Shown here one piece after another: positions 19,560 to 30,406 of a stretch of DNA of 64,000 nt. Below the pieces are notes generated by a model, which saw only the letters and a program-made list of their open reading frames with translations, did no database searches and was not told where the DNA came from. The translations under genes were made by a program, and so were the position numbers. The first letter of the stretch is position 1. The number at the start of each line of letters is the position of its first letter. Source of the DNA: Pictodentalium vernedei (taxonomy: Eukaryota > Mollusca > Scaphopoda > Dentaliida > Dentaliidae); NCBI GenBank assembly GCA_031216915.1, contig CM062289.1, forward strand, positions 390,495,674-390,559,673, written 5' to 3'.

Positions 19560-20489
19560 TACATTAGTAGTATAGCTCGTATGTTTCAGGGACAGGTTGC
19601 AGGACCTCGGTGCAGGACCTCGGAAGTGACGTCATGTCACGTGACCTAGTGCCGCTATGTTGTGTTGTCATGGTAACCCGCGTGAGCGGCCATGTTGTGA
19701 CGTCATCTCCATAGTGATACGTGGTGTGAGTGCGCATGCGCAGCGCGTGTTGTTAGGGTGATACGTGTTTCCGTCGTCCATTTTGTATACTGGAAGCCGC
19801 CATCTTGGTTTCTATGGCAGCACGTGATTGCTATGTTACCTAAGGTCAACAATAGGACAGGGGTATGTTCGGAGGGTATGTTCGATTGAATCGGAGTAAA
19901 TCTGATTACCACAAACAACCCGACAATCCCCCAAACCACCAAAATCCACCCAAAATCACCGAAATTGACTTTATTTCCCCATTTTATCGGCTTAGCACGT
20001 AGTGCTATAGTAATAAGGGGTACAAGGGGGTGCATTCGATTGAACAGGAGTAATGTTCTGGATTAGAATTCTCCCAGAATCCCTTTTTTGATCCCTATCC
20101 CATGACGTTTTTCCCCTATTAAGAAAAGCACGTAGTGCTATAGGACAAATTTACCCAAAATTCTCTGCTTCTATCTATATATGCAATAGTTATCGTCTAT
20201 CTGACCCTGTTCCTTTGTTCTAGAGTATACTCCAGTAGCGTAGAAGAGCCTATTAGTTGGAACAGCTTTGCTTATTATTACTATATTTAGCAGTTTCTGG
20301 TCTATTCTTGTTAGTTCTGCCCCTATTCTAAGTACTCTTGTTGTTTCATATATCTAACTAACCAATCAGATTGCTTGATTTCCCATAATGCAGTTATCTC
20401 CCTTGTGTATAATAAAAGCCTATATCCAATGGCCATATTCCATGGAATCCCATTTTTGAAAAACGTATGACCTTCGGCACCCCTTTTTT

Positions 20490-21080
20490 GTCATATGTGC
20501 TTATGTGAAAAGGCACAATGTGACACAATATGCCCTATCACATAGGCACATGCTTTATGTGCCGATATGTGCTTATGTGAAAAGGCACAATGTGACACAA
20601 TATGCCCTATCACATAGGCACATACGGGTATTTGAGGATACCTATGGCCCAGGTATTTTATTATTCGAGGATACCTACTAGAGAATCCCTTTTTTGTCAT
20701 ATGTGCTTATGTGAAAAGGCACAATGTGACACAATATGCCCTATCACATAGACACATACGGGTATTTGAGGATACCTATAGCCTAGTATTGTATTATTTG
20801 AGGATACCTATCTAGGATACCTACTGGAGAATCCCTTTTTGTCATATGTGCTTATGTGAAAAGTCACAATGTGACACAATATGCCCTATCACATAGGCAC
20901 ATACGGGTATTTGAGGATACCTATAGCCTAGTATTGTATTATTTGAGGATACCTATCTAGGATACCTTCTGGAGAATCCCTTTTTGTCATATGTGCTTAT
21001 GTGAAAAAGCACAATGTGACACAATGTGACCTAGCACATAAGCACATGCTTTATGTGCCGATATGTGCTTATGTGAAAAG
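20490..21080. repeat. Tandem repeats in LIR left arm
   Basis: About six units starting near 20,497, 20,567, 20,697, 20,843, 20,990 and 21,060, each with TATGTGCTTATGTGAAAAGG, ACAATGTGACACAATATGCC and CACATAGGCACAT. Longer units (about 146 bases) add GGTATTTGAGGATACCTA and TAGGATACCTNCTGGAGAAT. Mirrored at 22,283-22,880. Confidence 0.75.
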
Positions 21081-22280
21081 GCACAATGTGACACAATGTG
21101 CCCTATCACATAGGCACATACGACCAAAATGGGATTCCATAGCCACAGGCGTTTTCGAAAAAGGGATTCCACAAACGGGATTCCAAAAAAGGAATTCCAC
21201 AAATGGGATTCCGTTTCCATCTTGTCGCCAAAGCTCCAAGGCCACTACTGGTCTATGGACTATCTGTCCTATCATTAGCTTCAACAACTGTCTTGTTCCA
21301 TTGCGGCCTTGTACCAGTACTATTGGCTAAACTACCATCAATTACTTCCTAGCTATACCTTCGCTGAAGCTTTCAAAATGTTCCATCTGATTTCCCCTGT
21401 ATACATATAAGGCATTCCATAAGTGGCCCAGTCCGTAAAATTTGGATTCCGTGTTTTATCATCGACACTCGAGGGTATGGAAAGGGTTTGATAACACCCA
21501 ATTCAACAATGACTACAAGACTCTGAACAGAGACAACCAACCACTACAAAACAATAAAGGTACAGGTCCAACATAACCAAGATCGAAGTAAACATAACAA
21601 AGTGAAAGAATGTCAAACTAGTCGGATTGATCGAACTAGATGGACAGACTGAACAGATCTGAATTATGAACAGATACAAGACACCTGTTCGAATGAAGTC
21701 GTAGTGAACAAAGATCCAACACAACTAAGATCGAAGTGATCAAAACAAAGTGACGAAAATCGAACTGAACAGATAGGAGAGAACTGACCCAATGAAGGTA
21801 TCGAACTGAATTGACCATATAATAACAAAGTTTTCAACTGAATGAACTATAACCCTTAAATATAACCCAATGTTAACCCCCTTAAATTGAACAAACCTGA
21901 ATGAACCCTTTGAACTGAACAAAGTTTTCAACTGAATGAACTCTGTTTATCATTGGATCGATCCGCAAGTATACAGAAGAAGTCTCCTTGGTTACGAATC
22001 GAAATTAAGTATTTTTATTGTTTACTAATCATATATATTTCATTTTCAGGTTATTTTATTCAACTTTGTGGGGAGGTAGTTTAGTATAGTAACTGGGACA
22101 AAGTTAGGAGGTCTTAAATAAAACTGTGAGCGCTAAGTTGTCGAACGGTTCGTCGTGTTGCCTTTTGTCGCGTGTTTACAGTTTTCCCTGTCCGATCGCG
22201 TAATTTTGTTTTGATGATGGCGAGCAAGTCTGTTCAGACGGAGGTAAGTATGGAGGTAAATACGTGTAATATCGCGGTCC
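21081..22280. other. LIR central spacer
   Basis: Single-copy centre of the LIR element. It begins with four GGGATTCC-type words (21,130-21,215). Positions 21,500-21,930 hold a degenerate tandem repeat (AAGATCGAAGT, ACAAAGTGA, CTGAACAGAT recurring at about 180 bases, and a CAAAGTTTTCAACTGAATGAA pair). There is no long open frame. An exon-like start with splice donor is at 22,217-22,249. Confidence 0.5.
22217..22243 (+). CDS. Exon-like start codon segment with splice donor in LIR spacer
   Basis: ATG at 22,217 (another at 22,214) opens MASKSVQTE and is followed at once by a strong donor GTAAGT (22,244-22,249). The preceding 100 bases are more GC-rich than the surroundings. It could be the first exon of a gene carried by the element, whose later exons are deleted, or chance. 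No matching second exon is found. Confidence 0.2.
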
Positions 22281-22282
22281 AT

Positions 22283-22880
22283 ATGCCTTTTCACATAAGC
22301 ACATATCGGCACATAAAGCATGTGCTTATGTGCTAGGTCACATTGTGTCACATTGTGATTTTTCACATAAGCACATATGACAAAAATGGATTCTCCAGAA
22401 GGTATCCTAGATAGGTCTTCTCAAATAATACAATACTAGGCTATAGGTATCCTCAAATACCCGTATGTGCCTATGTGATAGGGCATATTGTGTCACATTG
22501 TGACTTTTCACATAAGCACATATGACAAAAAGGGATTCTCCAGTAGGTATCCTAGATAGGTATCCTCAAATAATACAATACTAGGCTATAGGTATCCTCA
22601 AATACCCGTATGTGTCTATGTGATAGGGCATATTGTGTCACATTGTGCCTTTTCACATAAGCACATATGACAAAAAAGGGATTCTCTAGTAGGTATCCTC
22701 GAATAATACAATACCTGGGCCATAGGTATCCTCAAATACCCGTATGTGCCTATGTGATAGGGCATATTGTGTCACATTGTGCCTTTTCACATAAGCACAT
22801 ATCGGCACATAAAGCATGTGCCTATGTGATAGGGCATATTGTGTCACATTGTGCCTTTTCACATAAGCACATATGACAAA
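22283..22880. repeat. Tandem repeats in LIR right arm
   Basis: Reverse complement of 20,490-21,080, same number and order of units, with CACATAAGCACATATGACAA as the recurring junction. Confidence 0.75.
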
Positions 22881-23812
22881 AAAAGGGGTGCCGAAGGTCA
22901 TATGTTTTTCAAAAATGGGATTCCATGGGATATGGCCATTGGATATAGGCTTTTATTATACACAAGGGAGATAACTGCATTATGGGAAATCAAGCAATCT
23001 GATTGGTTAGTTAGATATATGAAACAACAAGAGTACTTAGAATAGGGGCAGAACTAACAAGAATAGACCAGAAACTGCTAAATATAGTAATAATAAGCAA
23101 AGCTGTTCCAACTAATAGGCACTTCTACGCTACTGGAGTATACTCAAGAAAAAAGGAACAGGGTCAGATAGACGATAACTATTGCATATATAGATAGAAG
23201 CAGAGAATTCTGGGTAAATTTGTCCTATAGCACTATGTGCTTTTCTTAATAGGGGAAAAACTTCATGGGATAGGGATCAAAAAAGGGATTCTGGGAGAAT
23301 TCTAATCCAGAACATTACTCCTGTTCAATCGAATGCACCCCCTTGTACCCCTTAGTACTATAGCACTACGTGCTAAGCCGATAAAATGGAGAAATAAAGT
23401 CAATTTCGGTGATTTTGGGTGGATTTTGGTGGTTTGGGGGATTGTCGGGTTGTTTGTGGTAATCAGATTTACTCCGATTCAATCGAACATACCCTCCGAA
23501 CATACCCCTGTCCTATTGTTGGCCTTAGGTAACATAGCAATCACGTGCTGCCATAGAAACCAAGATGGCAGCTTCCAGTATACAAAATGGACGACGGAAA
23601 CACGTATCACCCTAACAACACGCGCTGCGCATGCGCACTCACACCACGTATCACTATGGAGATGACGTCACAACATGGCCACTCACGCGGGTTACCATGA
23701 CAACACAACATGGTGGCACTAGGTCACGTGACATGACGTCACTTCCGAGGTCCTGCACCGAGGTCCTGCAACCTGTCCCTGAAACATACGAGCTATACTA
23801 CTTACATTCATC

Positions 23813-24135
23813 GAAAAGGGCTTGCTTCGCAACGTCTTCTGCGTGCAAAAAACCCATTAAGTTCTCTGGACGGTGGTCAACCGTTAGATTTCCCGCGGAG
23901 AGAGGCGATTTTACTAATTTATATTCTATTAAAAAATATGACGCACACAGAGACGACGAGAGTAATTTCAGGGCCCTATGGTAATCTTTACTTTTAAAAC
24001 TAAAAACGTACACAGGTAATTTCGGACCACCTTATAGACAATGTACCCACAATGTATATTTAGTCGGATACACGTGTAAAATGCACCCAAACTGTTTGTT
24101 ATTTCTGTAGATGCATTTTATGGACGCTTGTTGAT
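23813..24135. other. Flank after FB1, tail-like
   Basis: It starts with the FB1 target repeat and continues CTTGCTTCGCAACG and GGTGGTCAACCGTTAGATT, diverged relatives of the tail repeat at 18,126 and 18,236. The rest has no recognisable content. Confidence 0.35.
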
Positions 24136-24143
24136 ACTTTCTC

Positions 24144-24697
24144 GAGTGTAGGAGAAAAGCCCTGAATTCTTTTGCCACCGCAGAGATAAGCCCTGGGCCA
24201 TTTTTGCGGGGGTGGGGTGGGAGGAGTGGGGGTGGAGATAAGCCCTGACTGATAAATTTTACTATTTTATAACCCAACGGAAATTGATAAAGTGGAAAAA
24301 TACTAATTAGGAAAAAAAATTCAAATGGGCGAATAACGCCCAAAAAGATGGGTGTTTGTGTCCTACAATAAATGAAAATGTATTGTTCCAGCTCTCACAG
24401 AAATTGTTTGTCCTATCGGAATTGTTCATGCATATTCGACAAGTTTGGAGGAAAACGTGGTCGTATTCATCTAAAGCACACACAGAGCAAATTTTGAGAA
24501 TTTTCTGTTAAAAGTAAAAAAAAAAAAAAAAATTAAAAGAATAAGTCTAAAATAATTTCAGGACTTTTCTCTACCCTAAGTATAAATCAGGACTTTTCTC
24601 CACCCCTTGCAAAAATGGACCAGGGCTTTTCTCCACAGATGCAATCTCAAGGCTTTTCTCCTTAAGGCTTTTCTCCACCAGGGCTTTTCTCCGTCCC
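24144..24697. mobile_element. FB3: foldback element with GGAGAAAAGCCCTGA words
   Basis: The left end begins GAGTGTAGGAGAAAAGCCC and has three such words (24,151; 24,182; 24,235). The right end (24,555-24,697) has seven complementary words (CAGGRCTTTTCTCC). The complement of the right end starts GGGACGGAGAAAAGCCC. It is flanked by the direct repeat ACTTTCTC (24,136-24,143; 24,698-24,705). The interior is AT-rich with no gene. Confidence 0.6.
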
Positions 24698-24951
24698 ACT
24701 TTCTCTTCTAGCTTGCTTCTGCACGCAAAGGGTATCGCAAAGATGATCGATTGGGGGAAGGGTCGGTAAACCCGATTTGTCGAGACTGTGATAACCCAAG
24801 GCCTGACGGATGGAATATTCCATCTGCCATATTAACCAAGGCATGCCCCGATGATGTAGTTGGACCAGTGGAATATTAATCAGTTGAGATTTTCGTTCAA
24901 AACTCAGAGGTTTTGGAAATATATTCACGGATAATGCAGGGGAGCGGGAGG

Positions 24952-25165
24952 CGGGGGGGGGGGGGGGGGGGGGGGCTCAAAGGCTACGACACTGGAGACT
25001 TCAAACAATGCTAACCCTGCTTGTGTGGAGTCGGTACGTTGGAAAATCTGACAGTTGATCGCCGTTGCTCGGTGATTCTTTCCGGGTAGTCAGGCTTCTT
25101 CCACCCGTAAAACTGTCCGACACGAGGTGACCCTGACTGTCGAAAGTGGCGTTAAACCCCAATAA
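24952..25165 (+). mobile_element. G run and partial SINE (family S1)
   Basis: After a run of G (24,952-24,975) comes a diverged SINE body in plus orientation: CACACAAGC-type core, TTGATCGCCGTTGCTCGGTG, CTTCCACCCGTAAAACTGTC, ending GTTAAACCCCAATAAATAAT. The tRNA-like head is missing. Compare 28,488-28,927 on the other strand. Confidence 0.55.
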
Positions 25166-25209
25166 ATAATGCTTGTATTGGCGCCTGCGTTTCCCAATTT
25201 CTTATTTAA

Positions 25210-25432
25210 CTGGTAGAGTACTGGAAGCCCATATTTGGGCTTTGTTTTGAAGTGTAGGTACCGGTTCTCAAAGGCTTCATATTCTGTGGATGTGCTTCAT
25301 ATTATCTTTGAAGTGAACTTATTTTGTCTGTATGGATTTGCCTTATTACAATTTATGGGAGAGTGCCTGTTGGGCAAAGCCCTGAGAATAAATTTTGATG
25401 GTCGAAAATAATTTAGCCCTTTACCATGCAGT
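25210..25432. mobile_element. TTAA MITE family P3, diverged copy
   Basis: The left end is TTAA then CTGGTAGAGTACTGG, with the centre ACAATTTATGGGAGAGTGCC. The right half is decayed (ends TTTAGCCCTTTACCATG). A complete relative is at 53,984-54,223. Confidence 0.6.
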
Positions 25433-26070
25433 AAACTAGCGCGCATCGTATTCCAAATTAATTTCGCTGGGCTACCTATAGCCCGTTTCGAATACTCTAG
25501 ACCTCCATTTGTATGACGGACTGAGTGTGTAACAATAGACCTGCTATCAGACAATCTGGTCTCGCGAGAAAATTTACGCAATACCAGGGCGGACACGCAT
25601 GGATTCCGCCCAGTGCTGACCTTAGGTGCCTCCCTATCCGCATGCATCGATCAGTATTTTTGAAGACTGGTTTCATACAAACGTCTTGATTTCAGAGTTT
25701 TATTGACATTCCCTATGATGTCCCATTCAGGGTGCTCGCCCCTCCCTACTGGCCACCACTGCGCATAACAATTGAAAGCCCCCCCCCCCCCCCCCGGCTG
25801 GGGAGCTCGACCTCTCCGAATGGGGACGGGGGTTTTAACACGCTCCTTTGAGCCCCCTGCTATATCTACACCGCGATGACATCACAAGCTCTGCATATTA
25901 CTGGTAAAGTAGGACCCAGTAACCAATGTTTACAGTAAATAAGCACTGCTTCACTTCCCACGGGGGAAGTTGATGTGTATAGTGTGATATTTATATGATC
26001 AACATATAATCAATATTAAAATATAATTTGATAAACGCCCAAGGCTCAGAAAGGTTTTATTCAAACATGT
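25433..26070. other. No gene seen
   Basis: Mixed composition with a C run at about 25,780-25,795. An open minus-strand frame at 25,297-25,647 (116 codons) overlaps the MITE and has no known domain, so it is not called. Confidence 0.5.
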
Positions 26071-26286
26071 TTAATTGTCCGTGGCAGAAACCATTAATGT
26101 ACATCCCGCTTTCCTATCAATGTATTGCACAAAAAGTTCTAAGCCGCTCCAAACATTCTCAACTCTTTCGAAAGTACATTTGGCCAAATGTTTTGTGATA
26201 TGTAAGACATGAAGCCCAACATCTTCACAAGAAAATATTAATTTTGATGTTTGTCTACGTAATCTCTTATCCACCACAGCGGCCAA
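26071..26286 (-). CDS. Short unidentified ORF (71 aa)
   Basis: Minus strand, ATG at 26,286 (MAAVVDKRLRRQ), ordinary amino-acid composition without low complexity, internal KLIFSCEDVGLHVLHITKHL, end LMVSATDN. It lies just outside the TTAA element at 26,377 and overlaps no repeat I can see. It could be a small exon or ORF of a host gene, or chance. I do not recognise it. Confidence 0.2.
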   Translation of the reverse strand: MAAVVDKRLRRQTSKLIFSCEDVGLHVLHITKHLAKCTFERVENVWSGLELFVQYIDRKAGCTLMVSATDN

Positions 26287-26629
26287 TCAATAAGTTGGAC
26301 GGGGTGGTGTTTTGAAAATCACTATTTGACTAACAACACACCTATAATTCGCGAGATCGTTCGATCTGCTTATTAACCCTTCGATACCATAAATATCGGA
26401 TAGTTCTATCCGATATCTATGTTTGATACTTTTGTACGTCTTTTGACGTACGAAATCAAACAGCGCCTTGATACTTTGTGGTTATTTGTTTTGTTAATAT
26501 TTTTCGATTTTTTTTAAAGTTTTAACCTCAATTCCTATTTTTTCCCGAATAGTGCTCAGTGCCAACTGTTGAGCCAAATTTTATCGCAGCTTAAAATACT
26601 AATATAATCCTGCTGTCAAGACTTCTTAA

Positions 26630-26869
26630 CTGGTTAAGTGCAAGAAGCCACTATGAGGGCTTTCAAAAAATAAGGATACCAGAGCAAAAGCCAACACTCT
26701 CCTTGCTTATATTTCATATTCAGGCAAACACAAATAATATTTTATTTATATAAATTTCCTTTATTACAAATTATTGGAGAGTGCCTGTGGGCACTCTCCA
26801 ATAATTTGTAATACAATAAGTGTTGAATAACAAATTCAGACCTCCCAAAATAATCTAGCCTTCAACCAG
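26630..26869. mobile_element. TTAA MITE family P3, first of duplicated pair
   Basis: TTAA then CTGGTTAAGTGC on the left, GCCTTCAACCAG on the right, centre palindrome ACAAATTATTGGAGAGTGCC and complement at 26,763-26,813. Duplicated with its host segment at 27,755-27,994. Confidence 0.6.
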
Positions 26870-26989
26870 ATAATCACTAATGTGAAAAATATCTTGTTAT
26901 TTATACTTTCCAACGTTTGACGTCGCATTTTGAAAAACGTTGAAGAAACTGAATTCCCAGTAACGTCTGAACGTCAGGATTATTATAAT

Positions 26990-27128
26990 CCCTGATGGGT
27001 ACGGGTGTGGGATGGGAAAATCTCACCCGAGGGCAAGATATTTGGGCCAGACACGAGGCTTGCCGAGTGTCTGGACCAAATATCTTGTCCCGAGGGTGAG
27101 ATTTTCCCATCCTACACCCGTACCCATC
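26990..27128. repeat. Long hairpin
   Basis: Arms of about 60 bases (GGGTACGGGTGTGGGATGGG on the left, its complement at the right), including AAGATATTTGG and CCAAATATCTT, with a loop of about 12 bases. It is surrounded by decayed sequence. Probably the core of a palindromic MITE. Confidence 0.65.
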
Positions 27129-27754
27129 ATGGATTATTTTTCTCCCCCACCATACAGCGGTTACGTTAGCCAGAGTTAATCGGCGGTCACGTGCTGATAT
27201 AATCAACTTATTTGGTATTCGTTGTTTTGAAAAACTAATGACACCATCGGAAAGTGCATGCAAAAGTTATGTATATACCACGGGTATATGCCACTAAATC
27301 GATTAGGAACGGTGGCATCTTGGGGTTCAAAGAGTTTTAGAGCATCAAACTTTGATCACATGGCATTCTGATGACGTCAAAATGAATTAGTTGGTAGCAA
27401 GAAACTGCATAACGTCATAATAACGTTATAAATGTATAACGTCACGTGGGTGGGGTGGGATACAACTGTCTCTCCCTGCTATCTCACCCTGGACAGACGT
27501 ATGTTACACATGCAGTGGGGGAGACAATTCTATCCGATATCTATGTTTGATACTTTTGTACGTCTTTTGACGCACGAAATCAAACAGCGCCTTGATGATA
27601 CTTTGTGGTTATTTGTTTTGTTAATATTTTTCGATTTTTTAAAGTTTTAACCTCAATTCATATTTTGTCCCGAATAGTGCTCAGTGACAACCATTGAGCC
27701 AAATGTTATCACAGCTTAAAATACTAATATAATCCTGCTGTCAAGACTTCTTAA

Positions 27755-27994
27755 CTGGTTAAGTGCAAGAAGCCACTGTCAGGGCTTTCAAAAAATAAGG
27801 ATACCAGAGCAAAAGCCAACACTTCCCTTGCTTATATTTCATATTCAGTCAAACACAAATAATATTTTGTTTATATAAATTTCCTTTATTTCAAATTATC
27901 GGAGAGTGTCTGGGCACTCTCCAATAATTTGTAATAAAATAAGTTTTGAATAACAAATTCAGACCTCCCAAAATAATCTAGCCTTCAACCAGAT
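27755..27994. mobile_element. TTAA MITE family P3, second of duplicated pair
   Basis: Same as 26,630-26,869, few differences; the central palindrome is shorter (GGAGAGTGTCTGGGCACTC). Confidence 0.6.
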
Positions 27995-28330
27995 AATCAC
28001 TAATGTGAAAAATATCTTGTTATTTATACTTTCCAACATTTGACGTCGCATTTTGAAAAACGTTGAAGAAACTGAATTCCCAGTAACGTTTGAACGTCAG
28101 GATAATTAAAGGCCCAAAGGGTTAAGCTACATGTATCTTTATTATACTATCTTAACACGTCTGTACAATGCCCAGCGTTAGATATTATTTGCTCATGAGA
28201 GAACCTGTCTCCTCGGGCAATCAAGCTGGTATGCGCTATAAGGACGGCTAGATATTGTGGTGTAACATTCTTGTTCGATCAAATTCGTCCCCCCCATTCA
28301 CAATATTAGGCAGGGGTGTCTTGCGTGTTT

Positions 28331-28480
28331 GCAGATCAGAGGTTTATTTTGTTTATTTTATTGGGGTTTAACGACACTTTCAACGGCCATGGTCACATCG
28401 TGTCGGATACTTTTACGAGTGGAGAGAATCACCGAACAGCGACTGTCAGACACCCCAACGTACTAACTCTGCGTATGCAG
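28331..28480 (-). mobile_element. Partial SINE S1 (minus orientation)
   Basis: Reads ATTGGGGTTTAACGACACTT, then CGGCCATGGTCACATCGTG, ACCGAACAGCGACTGTCAG and ACTAACTCTGC. It matches the 3' half of the SINE at 28,488-28,927 and lies directly beside it. Confidence 0.6.
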
Positions 28481-28487
28481 ATTTTTT

Positions 28488-28927
28488 TTATTAGGTAAGG
28501 TTTTAACGACACTTTCGACAGCCATGGTCACCTTGTAAGGAAGCCAGAGTACCGGAGAGAACCACCGAGCAACTGTCAGATTCCCCAACGTACTAAGTCC
28601 ACACAAGCAGAGTTAGCATCGGTTGAAGACAAGTGCACCCTCGACGTAATGTACGCTTTTGTACACAGCGTCACTGCCCCCCCCCCCCCCCCAGCGTCAC
28701 TGCCCCCCCCCCCACCCCCCGTCGGCAATCGAGATTAAGGCATGTAGAGTTAGCAGCGGTTAAAGGCAGTTCAACACTGACGTACAGTACATCTTAGTAC
28801 ATAGCTCCACTGTACCTTGGACTAGGCGTTTTGCCCAAGGACATAACGCAGCTACCGTTGATCCGGATTGAACCGTCTACCTTTAGGTTCGAAGTTCAAT
28901 GCTCTAACCACTGAGCCGCCGCGTCCC
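28488..28927 (-). mobile_element. tRNA-derived SINE S1, nearly complete
   Basis: Read on the minus strand, the 5' head (28,927 downward) is GGGACGCGGCGGCTCAGTGG followed by TTAGAGC, an RNA polymerase III A box as in tRNAs. A B-box-like GGTTCAATCC lies at about 28,868. Then comes a CCTTGGGCAAAACGCC-type body and a 3' part shared with other copies. C runs (28,677-28,715) interrupt the body. Non-autonomous; would rely on a LINE. Not a functional tRNA. Confidence 0.75.
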
Positions 28928-28956
28928 AATTCAGAGATGAACACACCCGATATTAA

Positions 28957-29200
28957 CCCTTTACCTAACATGAAAAGCAGACGACACTTGCAAAAAAAAT
29001 TCTTGAATAACTAATTTTTTTCATTTTTTGTCTCAAAAACATAGGTTATGACCCCTCGTTGGAACGAGCTCGACGAGCTCGTTCCAACGAGGGGTCATAA
29101 CCTATGTTTTTGAGACAAAAAATGAAAAAAAAATTGAAAATTAATTGGCGATTTTTGAGAATAGCGCTGGCCGGTTTTGGCCGTTACGTTGGGTAAAGGG
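28957..29200. mobile_element. TTAA palindrome MITE (P1)
   Basis: TTAA on the left (28,953-28,956); the right flank TTTTAA is one insertion away from TTAA. Full palindromic centre with GACGAGCTCG at the axis. Same family as 10,361. Confidence 0.85.
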
Positions 29201-29540
29201 TTTTAACTATACTGGTAGAAATGTGCTTTTTGGATATCGACTATCGTGCATCAAGATATTTGTGGACGTTCAACACTTTTTGTGTAGTACCGGTATATTT
29301 CAATATTTCACTCTACCGTACTAATAATTCGTAATTCCCACAAAACCTGAACGCTGGTTAGTGTTACTATAGGACTCATTCTAGTAATTCTAAATAGTAG
29401 GTCAGTGAATTTGTTTTGGATACGTTAATTAGTTTTATTACAGTCGCCATCTTCTGACCAGAGGCGCCATAAGCAACCGGGGAAAGGGGGATGGTATAAA
29501 AAAGGGCACTCGACTCTAGGTATGAGTTAAGTCCAGGAGC
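29201..29540. other. No gene seen
   Basis: AT-rich spacer between two P1 MITEs, nothing recognisable. Confidence 0.5.
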
Positions 29541-29544
29541 TTAA

Positions 29545-29787
29545 CCCTTTACCCAACGTAACGGCCAAAACCGGCCAGCGCTATTCTCAAAAATCGCCAA
29601 TTAATTTTCATTATTTTTTCATTTTTTGTCTCAAAAACATAGGTTATGACCCCTCGTTGGAACGAGCTCGACGAGCTCGTTCCAACGAGGCGTCATAACC
29701 TATGTTTTTGAGACAAAAAATGAAAAAAATTAGTTATTCAAGAAATTTATTTGCAAGTGTCGTCTGCTTTTCATGTTAGGTAAAGGG
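29545..29787. mobile_element. TTAA palindrome MITE (P1), opposite orientation
   Basis: TTAA both sides (29,541-29,544; 29,788-29,791). The orientation of the GGCCAAAACCGG arm is opposite to the copy at 28,957. The right TTAA is also the left TTAA of the next element. Confidence 0.88.
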
Positions 29788-29791
29788 TTAA

Positions 29792-30029
29792 CCATTTGAA
29801 CAGGCAAGACCGATTTTTCGGTCCAAGGCATAATTTCGTCAGAATTTTGTCTTATTATAAGAGGTCTATGCACGGGGCATTGATGATAAAATAATAAGTG
29901 CAGTCTGCAGCCGGAAGGCTGCAGGCTGCAGTCATTATTTCATCATCCCTGTATATTGATATCGGACTGACCCTCCCACTGTAAGTGTACACAAAGGCGG
30001 TGCCATTGCGGGAAACGACGCTCAATGGG
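29792..30029. mobile_element. TTAA MITE family P5, abutting P1
   Basis: Ends CCATTTGAAC and GCTCAATGGG, flanked by TTAA (29,788-29,791; 30,030-30,033). The centre is a hairpin at 29,883-29,946 with TGCAGCC arms. Related in ends to P4 at 14,065. Confidence 0.65.
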
Positions 30030-30033
30030 TTAA

Positions 30034-30406
30034 AACGCATCATAAATTGCAATGTGACACTCGGTAGTATTAACACTGAATATATACAAAGATAAAAATT
30101 AAACACCGCCTAATATGATGAATGATAAAATGCCACTGACCATTGAAAGTCAAAACGCCAGGTACAGTCATCAAAAATTGTCGCCTTTGATAACGCAATA
30201 AAACTGTTGAACCTGAATCGAAAATATTGTTCTTTGATGTTTCCGTCCTTATATTAAATTCTAATTACATTTTTTTTTATTAAATTTCTATTTTAAAACA
30301 ATTTTAACAAATTTATGAACATTGTATAGGAAATGTGGAGGACTAAAGGGGAATCCAGTTGTTTGTGACATTAAGCTACGAGTAGAAATACAATATTTTG
30401 TGTCTA
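30034..30406. other. No gene seen
   Basis: AT-rich flank of FB2, nothing recognisable. Confidence 0.5.

Larger units (their letters stand above)
19566..23802. mobile_element. LIR: 4.24-kb long-inverted-repeat element, 6-bp target duplication
   Basis: Left arm 19,566-21,080 and right arm 22,281-23,802 are reverse complements over about 1.5 kb. Outer ends read AGTAGTATAGCTCGTATG. It is flanked by TACATT (19,560-19,565; 23,803-23,808), lying within the right end of FB1. The arms are nearly identical: the matching 110-codon open frames (19,703-20,035 minus; 23,333-23,665 plus) differ at four residues. Six-base duplications, 5'-AG ends and long inverted repeats are known for Polinton/Maverick elements. 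No polymerase, integrase or other such gene is present, so it would be a non-autonomous derivative, or a different foldback family. Confidence 0.75.
26377..28121. mobile_element. TTAA-flanked composite with two direct 576-bp repeats
   Basis: Flanked by TTAA (26,373-26,376; 28,122-28,125) with ends CCCTTCGATACC and GGCCCAAAGGG. Inside are two direct repeats, 26,404-26,980 and 27,528-28,103, both starting TTCTATCCGATATCTATG and both holding a P3 MITE. The 550 bases between them include a strong hairpin (26,990-27,128, arms GGTACGGGTGTGGGATGGG). Either one element with internal duplication or a local tandem duplication. LTRs are unlikely: no TG...CA ends or primer site. Confidence 0.45.

Noticed and set aside
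19703-20035. 110-aa gene on the minus strand (twin at 23,333-23,665)
   Set aside because: It lies in the inverted-repeat arm, has no domain, and its relative at 62,688-63,213 is not open in the same frame. The conservation is explained by arm identity.
26404-28103. LTR retrotransposon from the two direct repeats
   Set aside because: No TG...CA ends, no primer-binding site or polypurine tract, no gag/pol between, and both repeats contain the same MITE.
28862-28927. Functional tRNA gene on the minus strand
   Set aside because: The A box is good but the B box is mutated and the sequence continues into a SINE body found in other copies.
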